Shown: in pieces, positions 35,740-45,948 of the stretch
Position numbering within the stretch: position 1 is the first letter of the stretch
Layout of the letters: each line of letters opens with the position of its first letter
Origin: Novipirellula caenicola
Lineage (GTDB): Bacteria > Planctomycetota > Planctomycetia > Pirellulales > Pirellulaceae
Length of the DNA stretch: 64,000 bases
Reading direction: 5' to 3'
Assembly: GCF_039545035.1 (NCBI RefSeq)
Contig: NZ_BAABRO010000001.1
Span: 1-64,000 of the forward strand
Program-made: the position numbers and the translations under genes
Notes under the pieces: generated by a model
Seen by the model: only the letters and a program-made list of their open reading frames with translations
Told to the model about the DNA's origin: nothing
Database searches by the model: none

Positions 35740-36471
35740 ATGAGTTTCGATCGAGTACGCGAACCGGTATGGATTGACGATCCATCGATCGACGCAGCTG
35801 AATTTCAGCGGGTGCGGATGGACGAGTTACGGTTGAACCAACTGACTCGGGTGGCTGATGCGTTGTACCCGCTGATCACGCGATACCAATCCAATACGTT
35901 GGGGCGTCCATTGACCGTGTTGGATGTCTCGAGCGGCAATGGCGATTTGGCGGTTCGTTGGGCGGTCAAAGCCGCACGCGAACGCCGCGACCTTCGCATC
36001 ACAACGGTCGACCCCAATCGTCATGCGATCGAAGAACAGCAGCGATTGGCAGATCGTTCGGGGGTCGAAGTACGCAGCATTCAATTGGACTGTTTTCGAT
36101 CGCCGCTGCCACTCGGTTTTGACGTTGTGATCAGCACCATGCTGATGCACCGATTGGACGACTCACAAGCGTTTCGATTGTTGCAATCGATGCAAGGATC
36201 GTGTCAACAAGCGATGATCGTCTGTGATTTCAAACGCAGTCGATTGAATTGTGCACTGGTGAACGTGGCCTCGCGGCTATTGGTCCGTTCCGCCGTTTGC
36301 CGACATGACGCGATGGCCCGGATTCATTCATCGTTCAGCGAGCGCGAGATCGCTCGCATCGCCCGCAGTGCCCTTGGCCGCCCCGTTCGCATTCGGCGTT
36401 TGCTGCCGTACCACTTTGTATTGGTGGCGGACGAAGCGGTGCAAACCGAAATGGTCCCCGCGTTCGCGTGA
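35740..36471 (+). CDS. Class I SAM-dependent methyltransferase
   Basis: 243 residues with an ATG start. The SAM-binding motif I is 'LTVLDVSSGNGDLAVRWA' (~60-76), with the acidic motif II end 'ITTVDPNRHAI' and 'GFDVVISTMLMHRL' as motif IV. The C-terminal 'RIHSSFSEREIARIARSALG' resembles the substrate-side helix of small-molecule C- or O-methyltransferases (UbiE-like), found in planctomycetes beside polyketide or quinone genes. No such genes are adjacent here. Cytoplasmic. Substrate unknown. Confidence 0.85.
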   Translation: MSFDRVREPVWIDDPSIDAAEFQRVRMDELRLNQLTRVADALYPLITRYQSNTLGRPLTVLDVSSGNGDLAVRWAVKAARERRDLRITTVDPNRHAIEEQQRLADRSGVEVRSIQLDCFRSPLPLGFDVVISTMLMHRLDDSQAFRLLQSMQGSCQQAMIVCDFKRSRLNCALVNVASRLLVRSAVCRHDAMARIHSSFSEREIARIARSALGRPVRIRRLLPYHFVLVADEAVQTEMVPAFA

Positions 36472-36704
36472 GCGCGAGCGTGATTGCGTTGGCTTGAGCG
36501 ACTTTCGCACTTCGCAGTGTCCCCCAAAACGACCCCGCAACACCGCCCAAGCAGGATCGAATGAGGCGACAAACCATTTTGGCAACGAAATCGGTTAAAT
36601 TACGGGGAATGTTTGCGATCGCTTTCAAAATTCCCGTGGGCGGATTATCGTTTTAAAAACGTCTCTCTCAGCTTCCGCTCTCCTTTTGCCTGACCGAACT
36701 TATC

Positions 36705-37760
36705 ATGAAAATCCTTGTAACCGGCGGATGCGGTTTTATCGGCACGAACTTGGTGCGTCATTTATTGGCGGACACCGATCACGACGTCGTGAACCTGGAC
36801 AAATTGACGTATGCCGGCAATCCCCATTCGCTTGCCGATGTCGCCGACTCGCCACGCTATTCGTTTGTCCAGGCGGACCTAGCCGATCCCGTCGTGGTTG
36901 CAGAGGTGATGCAAACCGTCGCCCCAGATGCCGTGATGCATCTGGCCGCCGAGTCGCACGTCGACCGATCGATCGATGGCCCCTCGGAATTCATTCAAAC
37001 CAACGTGGTGGGAACGTTCAACCTACTCGACAGCAGTCTGAGACATTACAACCAGTTGCCGGCCGAGCGACGCGAGACGTTCCGGTTCTTGCACGTTTCG
37101 ACCGACGAAGTCTATGGATCGCTGGGCGATACCGGGATGTTTACCGAGACAACTCGCTACGACCCCCACTCGCCTTATTCGGCAACCAAGGCCGCGTCGG
37201 ACCATCTGGCGCGTGCCTGGAAAACCACCTACGGGTTGCCCGTGTTGATCACAAACTGCTCGAACAATTACGGCCCGTATCATTTTCCGGAAAAGTTGAT
37301 TCCGTTGATGATCATCAAGTGTTTGAGTGAAGAACCGCTGCCGGTTTATGGCAAGGGGCTGAACGTACGCGATTGGTTGTACGTCGAGGATCACGCGCGG
37401 GCGCTGGTCACCGTGCTGACGCGAGGCACCCCGGGTGAAACCTACAACGTGGGCGGCAATAGTGAGCGCCGCAACATCGACTTGGTCAACGCGATCGTGG
37501 GCATCCTGGATGAAATCCGACCTCGTGAGAACGGAAAAAGCTACAGTGATCTGATCACCTACGTCAAAGATCGACCGGGACATGATTTTCGTTATGCGAT
37601 CGATTCCAGCAAGATTCAAAAGGAATTGGGCTGGAAACCACAGCGAACGCTCGAAGAGCGGTTACGCGAAACGGTCCAGTGGTATCTCGATAACGAATCG
37701 TGGTGGCGCGATATCTTAGACGGAAAGTATCAAATGCAGCGATTGGGCGTCGGCGAGTGA
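36705..37760 (+). CDS. rfbB: dTDP-glucose 4,6-dehydratase
   Basis: 351 residues with an ATG start but no clear Shine-Dalgarno. The NAD-binding Rossmann motif is GGCGFIGTN (residues 7-15); catalytic Tyr158 and Lys162 lie in YSATKAASD; '[12 protein letters not shown]' supplies the Thr-Asp-Glu triad of the dehydratase. The length and motifs match RfbB/RmlB, which converts dTDP-glucose to dTDP-4-keto-6-deoxyglucose, the first step toward rhamnose and other deoxysugars of surface polysaccharides. The other rml genes are not adjacent. Confidence 0.95.
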   Translation: MKILVTGGCGFIGTNLVRHLLADTDHDVVNLDKLTYAGNPHSLADVADSPRYSFVQADLADPVVVAEVMQTVAPDAVMHLAAESHVDRSIDGPSEFIQTNVVGTFNLLDSSLRHYNQLPAERRETFRFLHVSTDEVYGSLGDTGMFTETTRYDPHSPYSATKAASDHLARAWKTTYGLPVLITNCSNNYGPYHFPEKLIPLMIIKCLSEEPLPVYGKGLNVRDWLYVEDHARALVTVLTRGTPGETYNVGGNSERRNIDLVNAIVGILDEIRPRENGKSYSDLITYVKDRPGHDFRYAIDSSKIQKELGWKPQRTLEERLRETVQWYLDNESWWRDILDGKYQMQRLGVGE

Positions 37761-37902
37761 TCCAATACGCATCCGCCGATGCATCATAGGAATTGGCGGA
37801 AGGCAGCCATCGGGTGCCATCGCACTCTCATAGCGGCACAGCGTGGCAATCGCCTGAGCCGCGATAAAAAACGCGAGTTTAGTGCGAATGCCCAAAAAAA
37901 AA

Positions 37903-38349
<447 letters not shown>

Positions 38350-38526
38350 TCCCACAGAATGATAGATCCACTCGTTCGCGACAAGGTTCGTCTCTAGAGT
38401 GTTTGCCAAGTTTGTGGATAATGATCCAAACCACCGATCCAATCGGTCGCCCCATGACAATCGCGGGACGTCCCCGATCGCTCGCCCGCAAAACCAATCG
38501 TCCTCGTTTTTCCTGCTCCCCAAGAG

Positions 38527-39825
38527 ATGCCACGCTTGAACGAGCCCATCGACTCTAATGACTTGGCGGAAACTGAATTGGCGGAGACCGCTGGATTGTC
38601 CGATGGGGCGGCCGAGAATGAAACGGAATCTGGGGCACTTCGCAATTTGAAGATTGCCTTGGTCGGGCGTTTCGGCAGCATGACGCGTCGCGAAGCCGCC
38701 AATCTGCTGCGATCCTATGGCGCGACGATCGTCGAACAGCGATCCGCCGACGTCGATTGGGTGGTGATTGGCGCCGATCAATCCCCCGTGCTTGAATCGG
38801 ACTTGTTGACCGAGTCCACTCGGCATGCGATCGCTACCGGAACTCGCGAAATCGTGTACGAGTCCGAACTTTGGCAACGGCTCGGGCTGGTAGATTTCAA
38901 ACAGTCGGCCCAGCGTTACTACACGCCGGCAATGTTGGCCCACTTGCTGGGGATTTCCGTTCGGGTGGTCCGCCGCTGGCAACGGTTGGGATTGATCACG
39001 CCAGTCGAAACGATGCACCGCCTGCCCTACTTCGATTTTGCCGAAGTCGCGGTCGCCAAGCGATTGGCCAATTGGATCGCTTCCGGCGAGAGCCCCAAAG
39101 CGATCGAACAACGATTGGCACAGTGGGTGGAACTGCTACCCGACATCCACCGGCCACTTGAGCAGCTGTCGATCTTGGTCGAAGGCGAATTGGTGCTGTT
39201 ACGGCACGGCGAAGGGTTAGTGGAACCGGGAGGGCAGTTGCGTTTCGATTTCGACGCTCTCGATGAAGAGCAAACCGAATCAACCGACGACGACTTTGCG
39301 GCGGGGCACGTTTTGTCGATGGTACGCGAAGACGACACGTCGTTCCCGGTCGGCAATCGAGCGCTGGATGATTCGGACGAGTTGCTGATGGCGGCGTATC
39401 AAGCCGAAGACGAAGACGATCTGCAGCGAGCGATCGATTTCTATCACGCGATCCTTGCCCGCGATGGCCCTCGCGCGGACATCAATTTCCAGATGGGCGA
39501 ACTGCTGTACCGGATCGGAGAAACGATTGCGTCACGTGAACGCTACTACAGCGCGATCGAGATCGATCCCGAGTTTGTCGAGGCACGCGCCAGCCTGGGG
39601 ATCGTGCTGGCAGAAACCGGGCAACCCGAACTTGGCGTGGCCTCGTTCCAAGGTGCCCTGCAGATTTTCGAAGACTACTCGGACGTGCATTATCACCTGG
39701 CAAAAACGCTCGATTCGCTCGGGCGAACCGATGAAGCGAATCACCACTGGGCACGTTTCTTGGAACTGTTTCCCGATAGCCCCTGGGCCGACGAAGCACG
39801 TTTGCGGCTTGCGGAAACCAAGTAG
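38527..39825 (+). CDS. BRCT - MerR-type HTH - TPR protein
   Basis: 432 residues. Domains in order: an acidic N-terminus; a BRCT-like domain at ~40-95 ('LKIALVGRFGSMTRREAANLLRSYGATIVEQ... VDWVVIGADQ'); a MerR-type winged helix at ~135-180 ('YTPAMLAHLLGISVRVVRRWQRLGLI', 'HRLPYFDFAEVAVAKRL'); an acidic linker; and three or four TPR repeats from ~300 ('QRAIDFYHAILARDGPRADINFQMGELLYRIG', 'GQPELGVASFQGALQIFEDY'). MerR domains bind DNA, BRCT and TPR bind proteins. A planctomycete-type regulator of unknown target. Convergent with the kinase at 39995. Confidence 0.88.
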   Translation: MPRLNEPIDSNDLAETELAETAGLSDGAAENETESGALRNLKIALVGRFGSMTRREAANLLRSYGATIVEQRSADVDWVVIGADQSPVLESDLLTESTRHAIATGTREIVYESELWQRLGLVDFKQSAQRYYTPAMLAHLLGISVRVVRRWQRLGLITPVETMHRLPYFDFAEVAVAKRLANWIASGESPKAIEQRLAQWVELLPDIHRPLEQLSILVEGELVLLRHGEGLVEPGGQLRFDFDALDEEQTESTDDDFAAGHVLSMVREDDTSFPVGNRALDDSDELLMAAYQAEDEDDLQRAIDFYHAILARDGPRADINFQMGELLYRIGETIASRERYYSAIEIDPEFVEARASLGIVLAETGQPELGVASFQGALQIFEDYSDVHYHLAKTLDSLGRTDEANHHWARFLELFPDSPWADEARLRLAETK

Positions 39826-39826
39826 C

Positions 39827-39844
39827 GGATCTTGGGAAAGATCC
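39827..39844 (+). terminator. Hairpin after the BRCT-MerR-TPR gene
   Basis: GGATCTT at 39827-39833 pairs with AAGATCC at 39838-39844 (loop GGGA), directly after the TAG stop. It shares the stem of the 15.5-16.7 kb array hairpins. Confidence 0.55.
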
Positions 39845-39903
39845 TTGGCGTCCCCGTGAAACGATCTTGGTGGGGATACGTTTGTACGGCCAAGGAAACG
39901 GAG

Positions 39904-39921
39904 GGAGCTTTAGCAAGCTCC
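39904..39921. repeat. TAGC-loop hairpin, covarying variant
   Basis: GGAGCTT-TAGC-AAGCTCC. Same loop and surrounding 'CCAC' as the array hairpin GGATCTT-TAGC-AAGATCC, but one stem pair is changed from T-A to G-C on both sides. Confidence 0.8.
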
Positions 39922-39994
39922 ACGAAGGGTGTGTTTGGCAGACCGGTGCCTTGTCGGTTACCTTTTTGTAACTGCGGCCGCAGCCGAGTCGAAC

Positions 39995-41497
39995 CTAGTA
40001 CGTGCCGGCCGGACGTCGATTCACACCTACCAACAATTGGCTAAGCGCTTGACGCAGCTCGCGGACTTTCAGTGGCAACCCCAACATCTTGCGTTTCGGG
40101 CCACGCATCGCTGCTTGAATCAAGCTCGTTTGGCGCCGATCAATCAACAAGATACTGGGAATATTGCAAGTGTTCTCATCTTGCGCAAACCGGTTGTACG
40201 CGTCCACCGCATCGACTCCCAAGTCGGCCGCACCAAAAATCACGCAATCGGCCGGCTGTTCATCATCGGTGGCAAATCGGGCCAACGCGCGGTTGGGGTC
40301 TTGAATGATCAAAACGCGATACCCACGTGCCTTCAACCGGTCACGAATGGCGTTCTGCAGTCCAATCTTTGACTCGACCAACAACACCACGTAACCTTCG
40401 CCCTCATTCGACGGAATCTCGTCGTCATCTTGATGCTCTGCCATCGGCTGATGGTAATCATCCGCGACGTTGCCGGTGATCCCACGCTCGAGCATCGTGA
40501 TCGCCTTGCGTACGTCGACATTCATTTCGGCAGCCGATTGGTATCGCTCGTTGACGTCAAACCGCATCGCTTTTTGCACAATCTGGTTTGCCACCCCAGG
40601 AACATCGGGGGCGTAATCCGTCAGCGGCTTGATATCGATGAAACGGTTGATGTTCAAGCGTGCCAAACGGTCACGGGTTTCCGACAATGCGGGTTCGCCA
40701 GCAAGCATGTGGTAGAGCATATTACCCGCAAAGAAAACGTCGCTGCGAGGGTCATCCTTGCGAACGCCCGAACCACGCTCAAGCGCCGCGTAGTCGATCG
40801 CTCGGGCGTTCGGACAATCGGCGATCTGTTCGGGATTATTGCGATCCGCCAACGCCGCCAATCCAAAGTCAACCAGCTTCGCTTTTCCTTCGGTCGAAAT
40901 CAACACATTGGACAACTTCAAGTCGCGGTGCGAGATCCCCAGCGACGCGGCGTGCGCAAGAGCCGACGAGATATCGCTGATCAAACTGAGCGATAGATCC
41001 GCAGGCAATCTTCCGCGAATCCGCACAAGCTCGCGAAGCGTTTGCCCTTCGACAAACTCCATCACCAGGAAGGGGTTGCGGACATCGGGAATCACATCAT
41101 AAATGCTGACGATGTTGGGATGCCGCAACTTCAGTCCCATGCGGCCTTCGCGTAGAAATTGCTCGAGTTCCTTCGGCTCGTCACGAAACCGTTTGCGAAG
41201 CACTTTGACGGCAAAAATGTTCCCTTCCCGCTCGGCTCGGTAAACACGAGCAAAGGTACCGGCCCCGATCAAGTACTGGACTTTGTAATCACCGTAGAAA
41301 TAGCCACTTCGGTCCCCCCGCACCAATTTCTCGGTCTGCAGCGTTGAGACGATCCCCGCACTCTGCATCGCGTCAATCATGCTATCGAGCGTGACGTCGC
41401 CCGCGCCCAATTCGCTTCGGACACGGTCGACGGCGCGCGGATCCGCCAAACCGTAGTCTTTGATTCGTTGTGCGAACTGATCAGGGGTCAAACTCAT
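39995..41497 (-). CDS. Ser/Thr kinase fused to a degenerate receiver domain
   Basis: 500 residues with an ATG start. A short N-terminal helical domain (1-65) precedes a kinase: 'LIGAGTFARVYRAER', 'AVKVLRKRF', HRDLKLSNV (~187) and VDFGLAA (~208), all catalytic residues kept. From ~385 a response-regulator-like domain follows: 'YVVLLVESKIGLQNAIRDRL', 'GYRVLIIQDPNRAL'. The usual phospho-acceptor position reads 'CVIFGAADLG', with Gly in place of Asp, while the late Lys (GLPLKVREL) is kept. So this is probably a pseudo-receiver used for binding. No membrane helix; cytoplasmic. Confidence 0.9.
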   Translation of the reverse strand: MSLTPDQFAQRIKDYGLADPRAVDRVRSELGAGDVTLDSMIDAMQSAGIVSTLQTEKLVRGDRSGYFYGDYKVQYLIGAGTFARVYRAEREGNIFAVKVLRKRFRDEPKELEQFLREGRMGLKLRHPNIVSIYDVIPDVRNPFLVMEFVEGQTLRELVRIRGRLPADLSLSLISDISSALAHAASLGISHRDLKLSNVLISTEGKAKLVDFGLAALADRNNPEQIADCPNARAIDYAALERGSGVRKDDPRSDVFFAGNMLYHMLAGEPALSETRDRLARLNINRFIDIKPLTDYAPDVPGVANQIVQKAMRFDVNERYQSAAEMNVDVRKAITMLERGITGNVADDYHQPMAEHQDDDEIPSNEGEGYVVLLVESKIGLQNAIRDRLKARGYRVLIIQDPNRALARFATDDEQPADCVIFGAADLGVDAVDAYNRFAQDENTCNIPSILLIDRRQTSLIQAAMRGPKRKMLGLPLKVRELRQALSQLLVGVNRRPAGTY

Positions 41498-41956
41498 ACA
41501 ATTTGATTAAGAATGAGCGAGAAAATGAAGTTACAACGCGAGAGAGGCCTGCGTCTCCAGCCCTTCATATTACACGCAACCGCAAAGAATTCACAGAATG
41601 GAGGCTGCAAATTGACCGAGGCACCGCGAGCGATCCCGCACAATATGCCGATTGCAACGACCACGGTACTGCAGGCGGCAGTGCATTGGTCACACACCCG
41701 AGGATTCCAATGCGAATCCGGCGACAGGTTCGGGCATGACGATGGTCATTCGCGAAGCAGCCACAACGTGCGTGGTGTTTATTTCAAGCCCGTTTCGATA
41801 AATCCGCCAACGATTCTATTCGCTTGCCCGGCGTCGCGGGCTGCACATGGCTGCCGCCATAATAGGGTCGCCGCCTTCACATGGTCGCCAGCTTCCTATG
41901 GTCGCTGACTGAACAGCGTGGTTGCCCGACCATCAATGGCAAATCACGCGGCGGCG
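41498..41956. other. Intergenic, no gene seen
   Basis: Upstream region of the kinase and downstream of the small basic protein gene. A loose repetition 'CATGGCTGCC', 'CATGGTCGCC', 'CTATGGTCGC' occurs near 41845-41905. No coding or RNA signal. Confidence 0.4.
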
Positions 41957-42319
41957 TTAGTCCTTGATTGCTTCGAGTGCATCGAGCGCAGCTCGGGTTT
42001 CGGCGATCCCACCAAACTCGCGGGTCAGATGTTTCAACCGCACTAACAAGGGGAGCGATACCTTTTGTTTGCGGTGGTTCGCCGGTTTCGCCGGAGCAGC
42101 CTCGCTCGCCTTCTTGCCACTAGGCCGCCCTGGCTTGCCGACTTCCCCTTGTTGTCGCTTTGAATTCGAGCGAATCGTACTGACGTATTGCGCCGTCACA
42201 TTGATTCCCTGCTTTTTTAATTCGGCGCTGACTTGAAGCGGCTTCGCATTGGGATGCGCCTTGTAGTAGTCACGAATCGCTTTGGCGCGATTGACGCCGG
42301 AAGATTTCTTTTTCGCCAT
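41957..42319 (-). CDS. Small basic protein with an HTH-like N-terminus
   Basis: 120 residues from the ATG at 42319. The N-terminus 'MAKKKSSGVNRAKAIRDYYK', 'HPNAKPLQVSAELKKQGINV', 'TAQYVSTIRSNSKR' has helix-turn-helix character and matches a protein type widespread in planctomycetes. A Lys/Ala/Pro linker and a C-terminal helix ('LTREFGGIAETRAALDALEA') follow. Probably DNA-binding or nucleoid-associated; this is inference. Confidence 0.75.
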   Translation of the reverse strand: MAKKKSSGVNRAKAIRDYYKAHPNAKPLQVSAELKKQGINVTAQYVSTIRSNSKRQQGEVGKPGRPSGKKASEAAPAKPANHRKQKVSLPLLVRLKHLTREFGGIAETRAALDALEAIKD

Positions 42320-42449
42320 GATGAGAATTCCAGCATGTAAGAACAGGGGTCGCCGGTCTCGAAACAAAGATAACGCTAAGTTACCGTAGAGCAACTAGGT
42401 AATCTGTCAATCTTTGTTTTCGATTGGCTCGCCAACGACTGCGGGCTAC

Positions 42450-42484
42450 GGTCCCGACGCGGGATTTAGCCCGGCTTCGGGACC
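42450..42484 (-). terminator. Hairpin downstream of argS
   Basis: GGTCCCGA pairs with TCGGGACC, with an additional inner CGGG/CCCG. It lies 54-88 bases past the argS stop on the minus strand. No T-run. Confidence 0.5.
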
Positions 42485-42537
42485 GATCGTCCTACCTCTG
42501 ACTCCCCATGGCGTCACCGCCTTGGATCACAACCGAT

Positions 42538-44517
42538 CTACATTCGGGCGACGACATCGATTCCCAATAACGACAGCGCCAACCGAATAACGCGGCCTGT
42601 CAATGCTACCAAAGCCAAACGAAGTGAAGCGATCGCTTCGCTTTCCGCTTTCAAGACATGGCAATTGTCATTGAATACCGCGTACGCTTTTGCGGTTTCG
42701 TAGAGATAGTCGACCAACGCGTTGGGCGCATAATCTTGATGTACCGATACCAACGCTTCTTCGAAACGCAGCAGTCTAATGGCCAACGCGCGTTCGGCAG
42801 GATGCGTGAATTCGTTTAGCTCGGCATCGATCGAAGTGACGTCCGCATCCGCCACCCCCGCTTTCCGCAGGATGCCTTGGGTGCGTGCGTAGGCGTATTG
42901 AACATAGGCCGACGTGTTGCCTTCGAGTGCCACCATTTTGTCCAAGCTGAAACTGTAATCGCTGGTACGATGGTGTGACAAATCCGCGTACTTGATCGCG
43001 CCATGGCCGACGACCTGGGCCACTTGTTCTCGTTCCGCATCGTCCATCGGAGGATCAATTTTTTCGATCCGTTCGGGATTGCAAACGACTTCGCGCGCGC
43101 GATTGACCGCGTCGTCCAACAGGCCTTCCAATCCGATCAGAGTTCCACTGCGGGTCTTCAGCGGCTTGCCGTTTTCACCAAGCACCGTTCCGAAATTCAC
43201 GTGGACCATCTTCACGTTTTCCATCCCGATCTTTCGCGCTACAGCAAACAGCTTGTCAAAGTGTTCGCTTTGACGACTGTCGACGACGTACAGGATTTCG
43301 TCGGGATTTAATTCTTCGAGACGATATTTCAGCGTGGCGATATCGGTGGTCGCATACAAGAACGCGCCGTCCTTCTTTCGAACGATCATCGGCGCGTCGA
43401 ATTCATCCAAGAAAACGCAGACGGCACCTTCGCTGTCGCGAGCGAGTCCTCGCTTCTCTAAATCCTCAACCACCGGTTCGAGCATCGAGTGATAGAAACT
43501 CTCGCCAAGCGTGTGATCGAACGTGACATTCAAGCGGTTGTAAATGCGATTGATCTCGTCCTTACAATGCGGCAAGAACTTAGTCCACAACGCAATGTTT
43601 TCGCTGTCGCCTTGATGCAGCTTGACAGTCTCTTGAAGCACCGCGTTGTCGACATCCGGATGTGCATTGGCTTTCGCCAGCAAGTCGGGATCGCTTTCGA
43701 CCGCTTCGATTTTTTCACGGAGTGATTCGGCTTGCGATTGAAGTGCTTCGACTTTCTTCTTGGCCGATGCCAAGGTCTTTTTCGCCTGTTTCTGAGCCTT
43801 CGGTTCGCCGGCGTCTTGCAGCGATTGTTCTGCTGCGGTGACTTCGGATTTTGCTTCGTTCAATTGCGACGGAATCTGCTCAACCGCTCGCTTGGCTTTT
43901 CGATACTCGATCAATTGATTGACCAATCGATAAAGTGCTGCGAGTTCGGCGACCGGATTTTTGTCAACTTTCTCCGGATCCCCAAAATGTTTGTAACCGT
44001 AGATGATGATCCCAAATTGAGTTCCCCAATCCCCAAGATGGTTGTCGGTGATTACGTCGTGGCCGAGAAAGGCCAACGTTCGCGCGATCGCGTCGCCAAT
44101 CACGGTGCTGCGGATATGCCCGACATGCATCGGTTTAGCCACGTTGGGTGACGAAAAATCGACAATCACTTTGCGTTTGGGGTCGGCGACCGAGACCAAG
44201 CAACGGGGGTCGGTCAGCATCTCCGAGAGCGACTGCAGCAAGAACGAATCTTTTAACCGCAAGTTGATGAACCCAGGCCCCGCAATTTCCGGCGGTTCAC
44301 ACACCGCGTCGAGATCCAGTTTCTCGACAATTTCGGACGCCAATTCACGCGGATTCTTGCCGATCTGTTTCGACAACGGCATCGCACAGTTCGCTTGGTA
44401 ATCCCCAAACTTTGGATCGTTGGTCGAACGGATCATCGATGCGAACGGACTCGGGTCTTCAACGAACGATTTGAGTGCCTCAGCGAAACGAACACTGAAC
44501 TGATTCGGGAGATGCAT
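42538..44517 (-). CDS. argS: Arginyl-tRNA synthetase
   Basis: 659 residues with an ATG start, ~80 longer than E. coli ArgS because of a predicted coiled-coil insertion (~215-300, 'EVTAAEQSLQDAGEPKAQKQ... AKKKVEALQSQAESLREK'). Class I motifs: 'SSPNVAKPMHVGHIRSTVIGD' (HIGH-type, ~131) and 'KPLKTRSGTLIGLEGLL' (the KMSKS-equivalent region). The C-terminal anticodon-binding domain ends 'RLALSLLGIDVVARM'. It charges tRNA-Arg in the cytoplasm; essential. Confidence 0.96.
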   Translation of the reverse strand: MHLPNQFSVRFAEALKSFVEDPSPFASMIRSTNDPKFGDYQANCAMPLSKQIGKNPRELASEIVEKLDLDAVCEPPEIAGPGFINLRLKDSFLLQSLSEMLTDPRCLVSVADPKRKVIVDFSSPNVAKPMHVGHIRSTVIGDAIARTLAFLGHDVITDNHLGDWGTQFGIIIYGYKHFGDPEKVDKNPVAELAALYRLVNQLIEYRKAKRAVEQIPSQLNEAKSEVTAAEQSLQDAGEPKAQKQAKKTLASAKKKVEALQSQAESLREKIEAVESDPDLLAKANAHPDVDNAVLQETVKLHQGDSENIALWTKFLPHCKDEINRIYNRLNVTFDHTLGESFYHSMLEPVVEDLEKRGLARDSEGAVCVFLDEFDAPMIVRKKDGAFLYATTDIATLKYRLEELNPDEILYVVDSRQSEHFDKLFAVARKIGMENVKMVHVNFGTVLGENGKPLKTRSGTLIGLEGLLDDAVNRAREVVCNPERIEKIDPPMDDAEREQVAQVVGHGAIKYADLSHHRTSDYSFSLDKMVALEGNTSAYVQYAYARTQGILRKAGVADADVTSIDAELNEFTHPAERALAIRLLRFEEALVSVHQDYAPNALVDYLYETAKAYAVFNDNCHVLKAESEAIASLRLALVALTGRVIRLALSLLGIDVVARM

Positions 44518-44800
44518 CGTGCAAAATTCCAGCCAAGTAGCGAAGGGAAAGTTGGAAGCGTGCGGCCATTAAAAACCGCAGCGAGATGGGAAGCGTGTTT
44601 GAGCTCTGCCTATTCAATAGCAATGACGTGATCTTCGCGGCACGAACTCGCGTCCGGCGATCCCAGTAACGTGATTTTCGTAACGTGATGCTGATCACAA
44701 CGGGTCGTGATTACCCTGGATCGTGATCGAAACGCACGTTCACAGGCTCAAAGCTTGGCCTGGACTCGATCAAGCTTGGCGAACCAACACGGTCATCGCG

Positions 44801-45325
44801 TTAGGCGTTCGGCTTCAGACCTAATTCTTCGAGCGGGATGGGTTTGCCGTCGGCCCACAGCGATTCGAGATCGTAGTAGTCGCGGGTTTCTTCGTCGAAC
44901 AAGTGGATCACGACGCTGCCGTAGTCCAGCACAATCCAATGACTGTCCTGGTATCCTTCGATGCCCAAACGTTGATCGCCGAGCGTTTTTTCCAAAACAT
45001 CGTCGATTTGTTCGCTGATCGCGTGCAATTGACGCCGGCTCGACCCGGTCGCGATCACGAACAGGTCAAATTCGGCGGTTTGTCCGCAAACGTCCAAAAC
45101 CATCACGTCTTGGCCTTTGTTTTCCAACGCCACCTTGGCGGCGGCGGTTGCCAGTTTGCGGCTGTATTCGACTCCGTGAGGCCGAATGGCCCGCGAAGGC
45201 TGAGACATCGGATTTTTTGGCGCAGCGTCTTCCGGCGGAGTCGTTTTACTCGCGTTTTCGCTTGAATCGGGCTTCGGGAGGGAGGCGTCAGCGTCGGGGG
45301 CGGTATCGTTAGCTTTTTCTGTCAT
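44801..45325 (-). CDS. rsfS: Ribosomal silencing factor
   Basis: 174 residues from the ATG at 45325; the first ~60 residues form a low-complexity Asp/Pro/Ser leader that is longer than usual. The Iojap/RsfS domain is 'LATAAAKVALENKGQDVMVLDV', 'TAEFDLFVIATGSSRRQLHAISEQIDDVL', 'WIVLDYGSVVIHLFDEETRDYYDLESLW'. RsfS binds uL14 on the 50S subunit and blocks subunit joining in starvation. It lies 280 bases upstream of argS on the same strand. Confidence 0.95.
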   Translation of the reverse strand: MTEKANDTAPDADASLPKPDSSENASKTTPPEDAAPKNPMSQPSRAIRPHGVEYSRKLATAAAKVALENKGQDVMVLDVCGQTAEFDLFVIATGSSRRQLHAISEQIDDVLEKTLGDQRLGIEGYQDSHWIVLDYGSVVIHLFDEETRDYYDLESLWADGKPIPLEELGLKPNA

Positions 45326-45359
45326 AGCCCGAAGTTTAATGGTTTTCAAAATTCTGTCA

Positions 45360-45820
45360 CGCACCACAAGGGTAAAACGGAGTGAATATGGACCGGATTA
45401 TGCACACCGCTGCTGGCCTCACCCTAATCCTGACACCTCCGCCCCACCCTCGTTCGCCTAATTTATCGAAAAATCGAGCAACTCGGCATCCTCGAAAGTC
45501 TCACCGGCCGTATCCCCAAAGCGTTCGTCAGTCCCCATTCGCCCTCGAAATTCTCCTCGTTGCTGAATCGCAGCCGCCATTTTCCGCCGCTGCCATACCG
45601 ATCCGTTCCCCCTTCCAAAATCGGAACTTCTGGATCATCGCTCGATGTTTCGCACCGAGCCGGAATGAAATGAGTTTCATGCCAGCAGCGGTCGGACCGA
45701 CGTGGGATCTGCCCAGCACCTCCGGCAATGCAGCCGGGTCACCATCCGGGAAGCGAGACGTGGGATCGCTGTGAAACTCGACGTCACGGGATTTCTCGCG
45801 AGGGTGCTGTAAGGTTCGCG
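45360..45820. other. Intergenic, no gene seen
   Basis: Between divergent rsfS and the thioredoxin lipoprotein gene. Open frames here lack coding character. Promoters for both genes are expected but no clear consensus is visible. Confidence 0.4.
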
Positions 45821-45948
45821 GCGGATGGTCCGTCTGCTTGTCAATCACCACCTTGCTCAATGGACAACCAGGCAACGCTCTTGCGGTGGTGTCCAGTGGA
45901 CCTGTAGCACGTACTTTCGTATTCAGCCTCATTCGCAGAGATCCCCCG

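Noticed and set aside
37023-37619. 198-codon minus-strand frame
   Set aside because: Antisense to the dTDP-glucose dehydratase gene, which has all its catalytic motifs on the plus strand.
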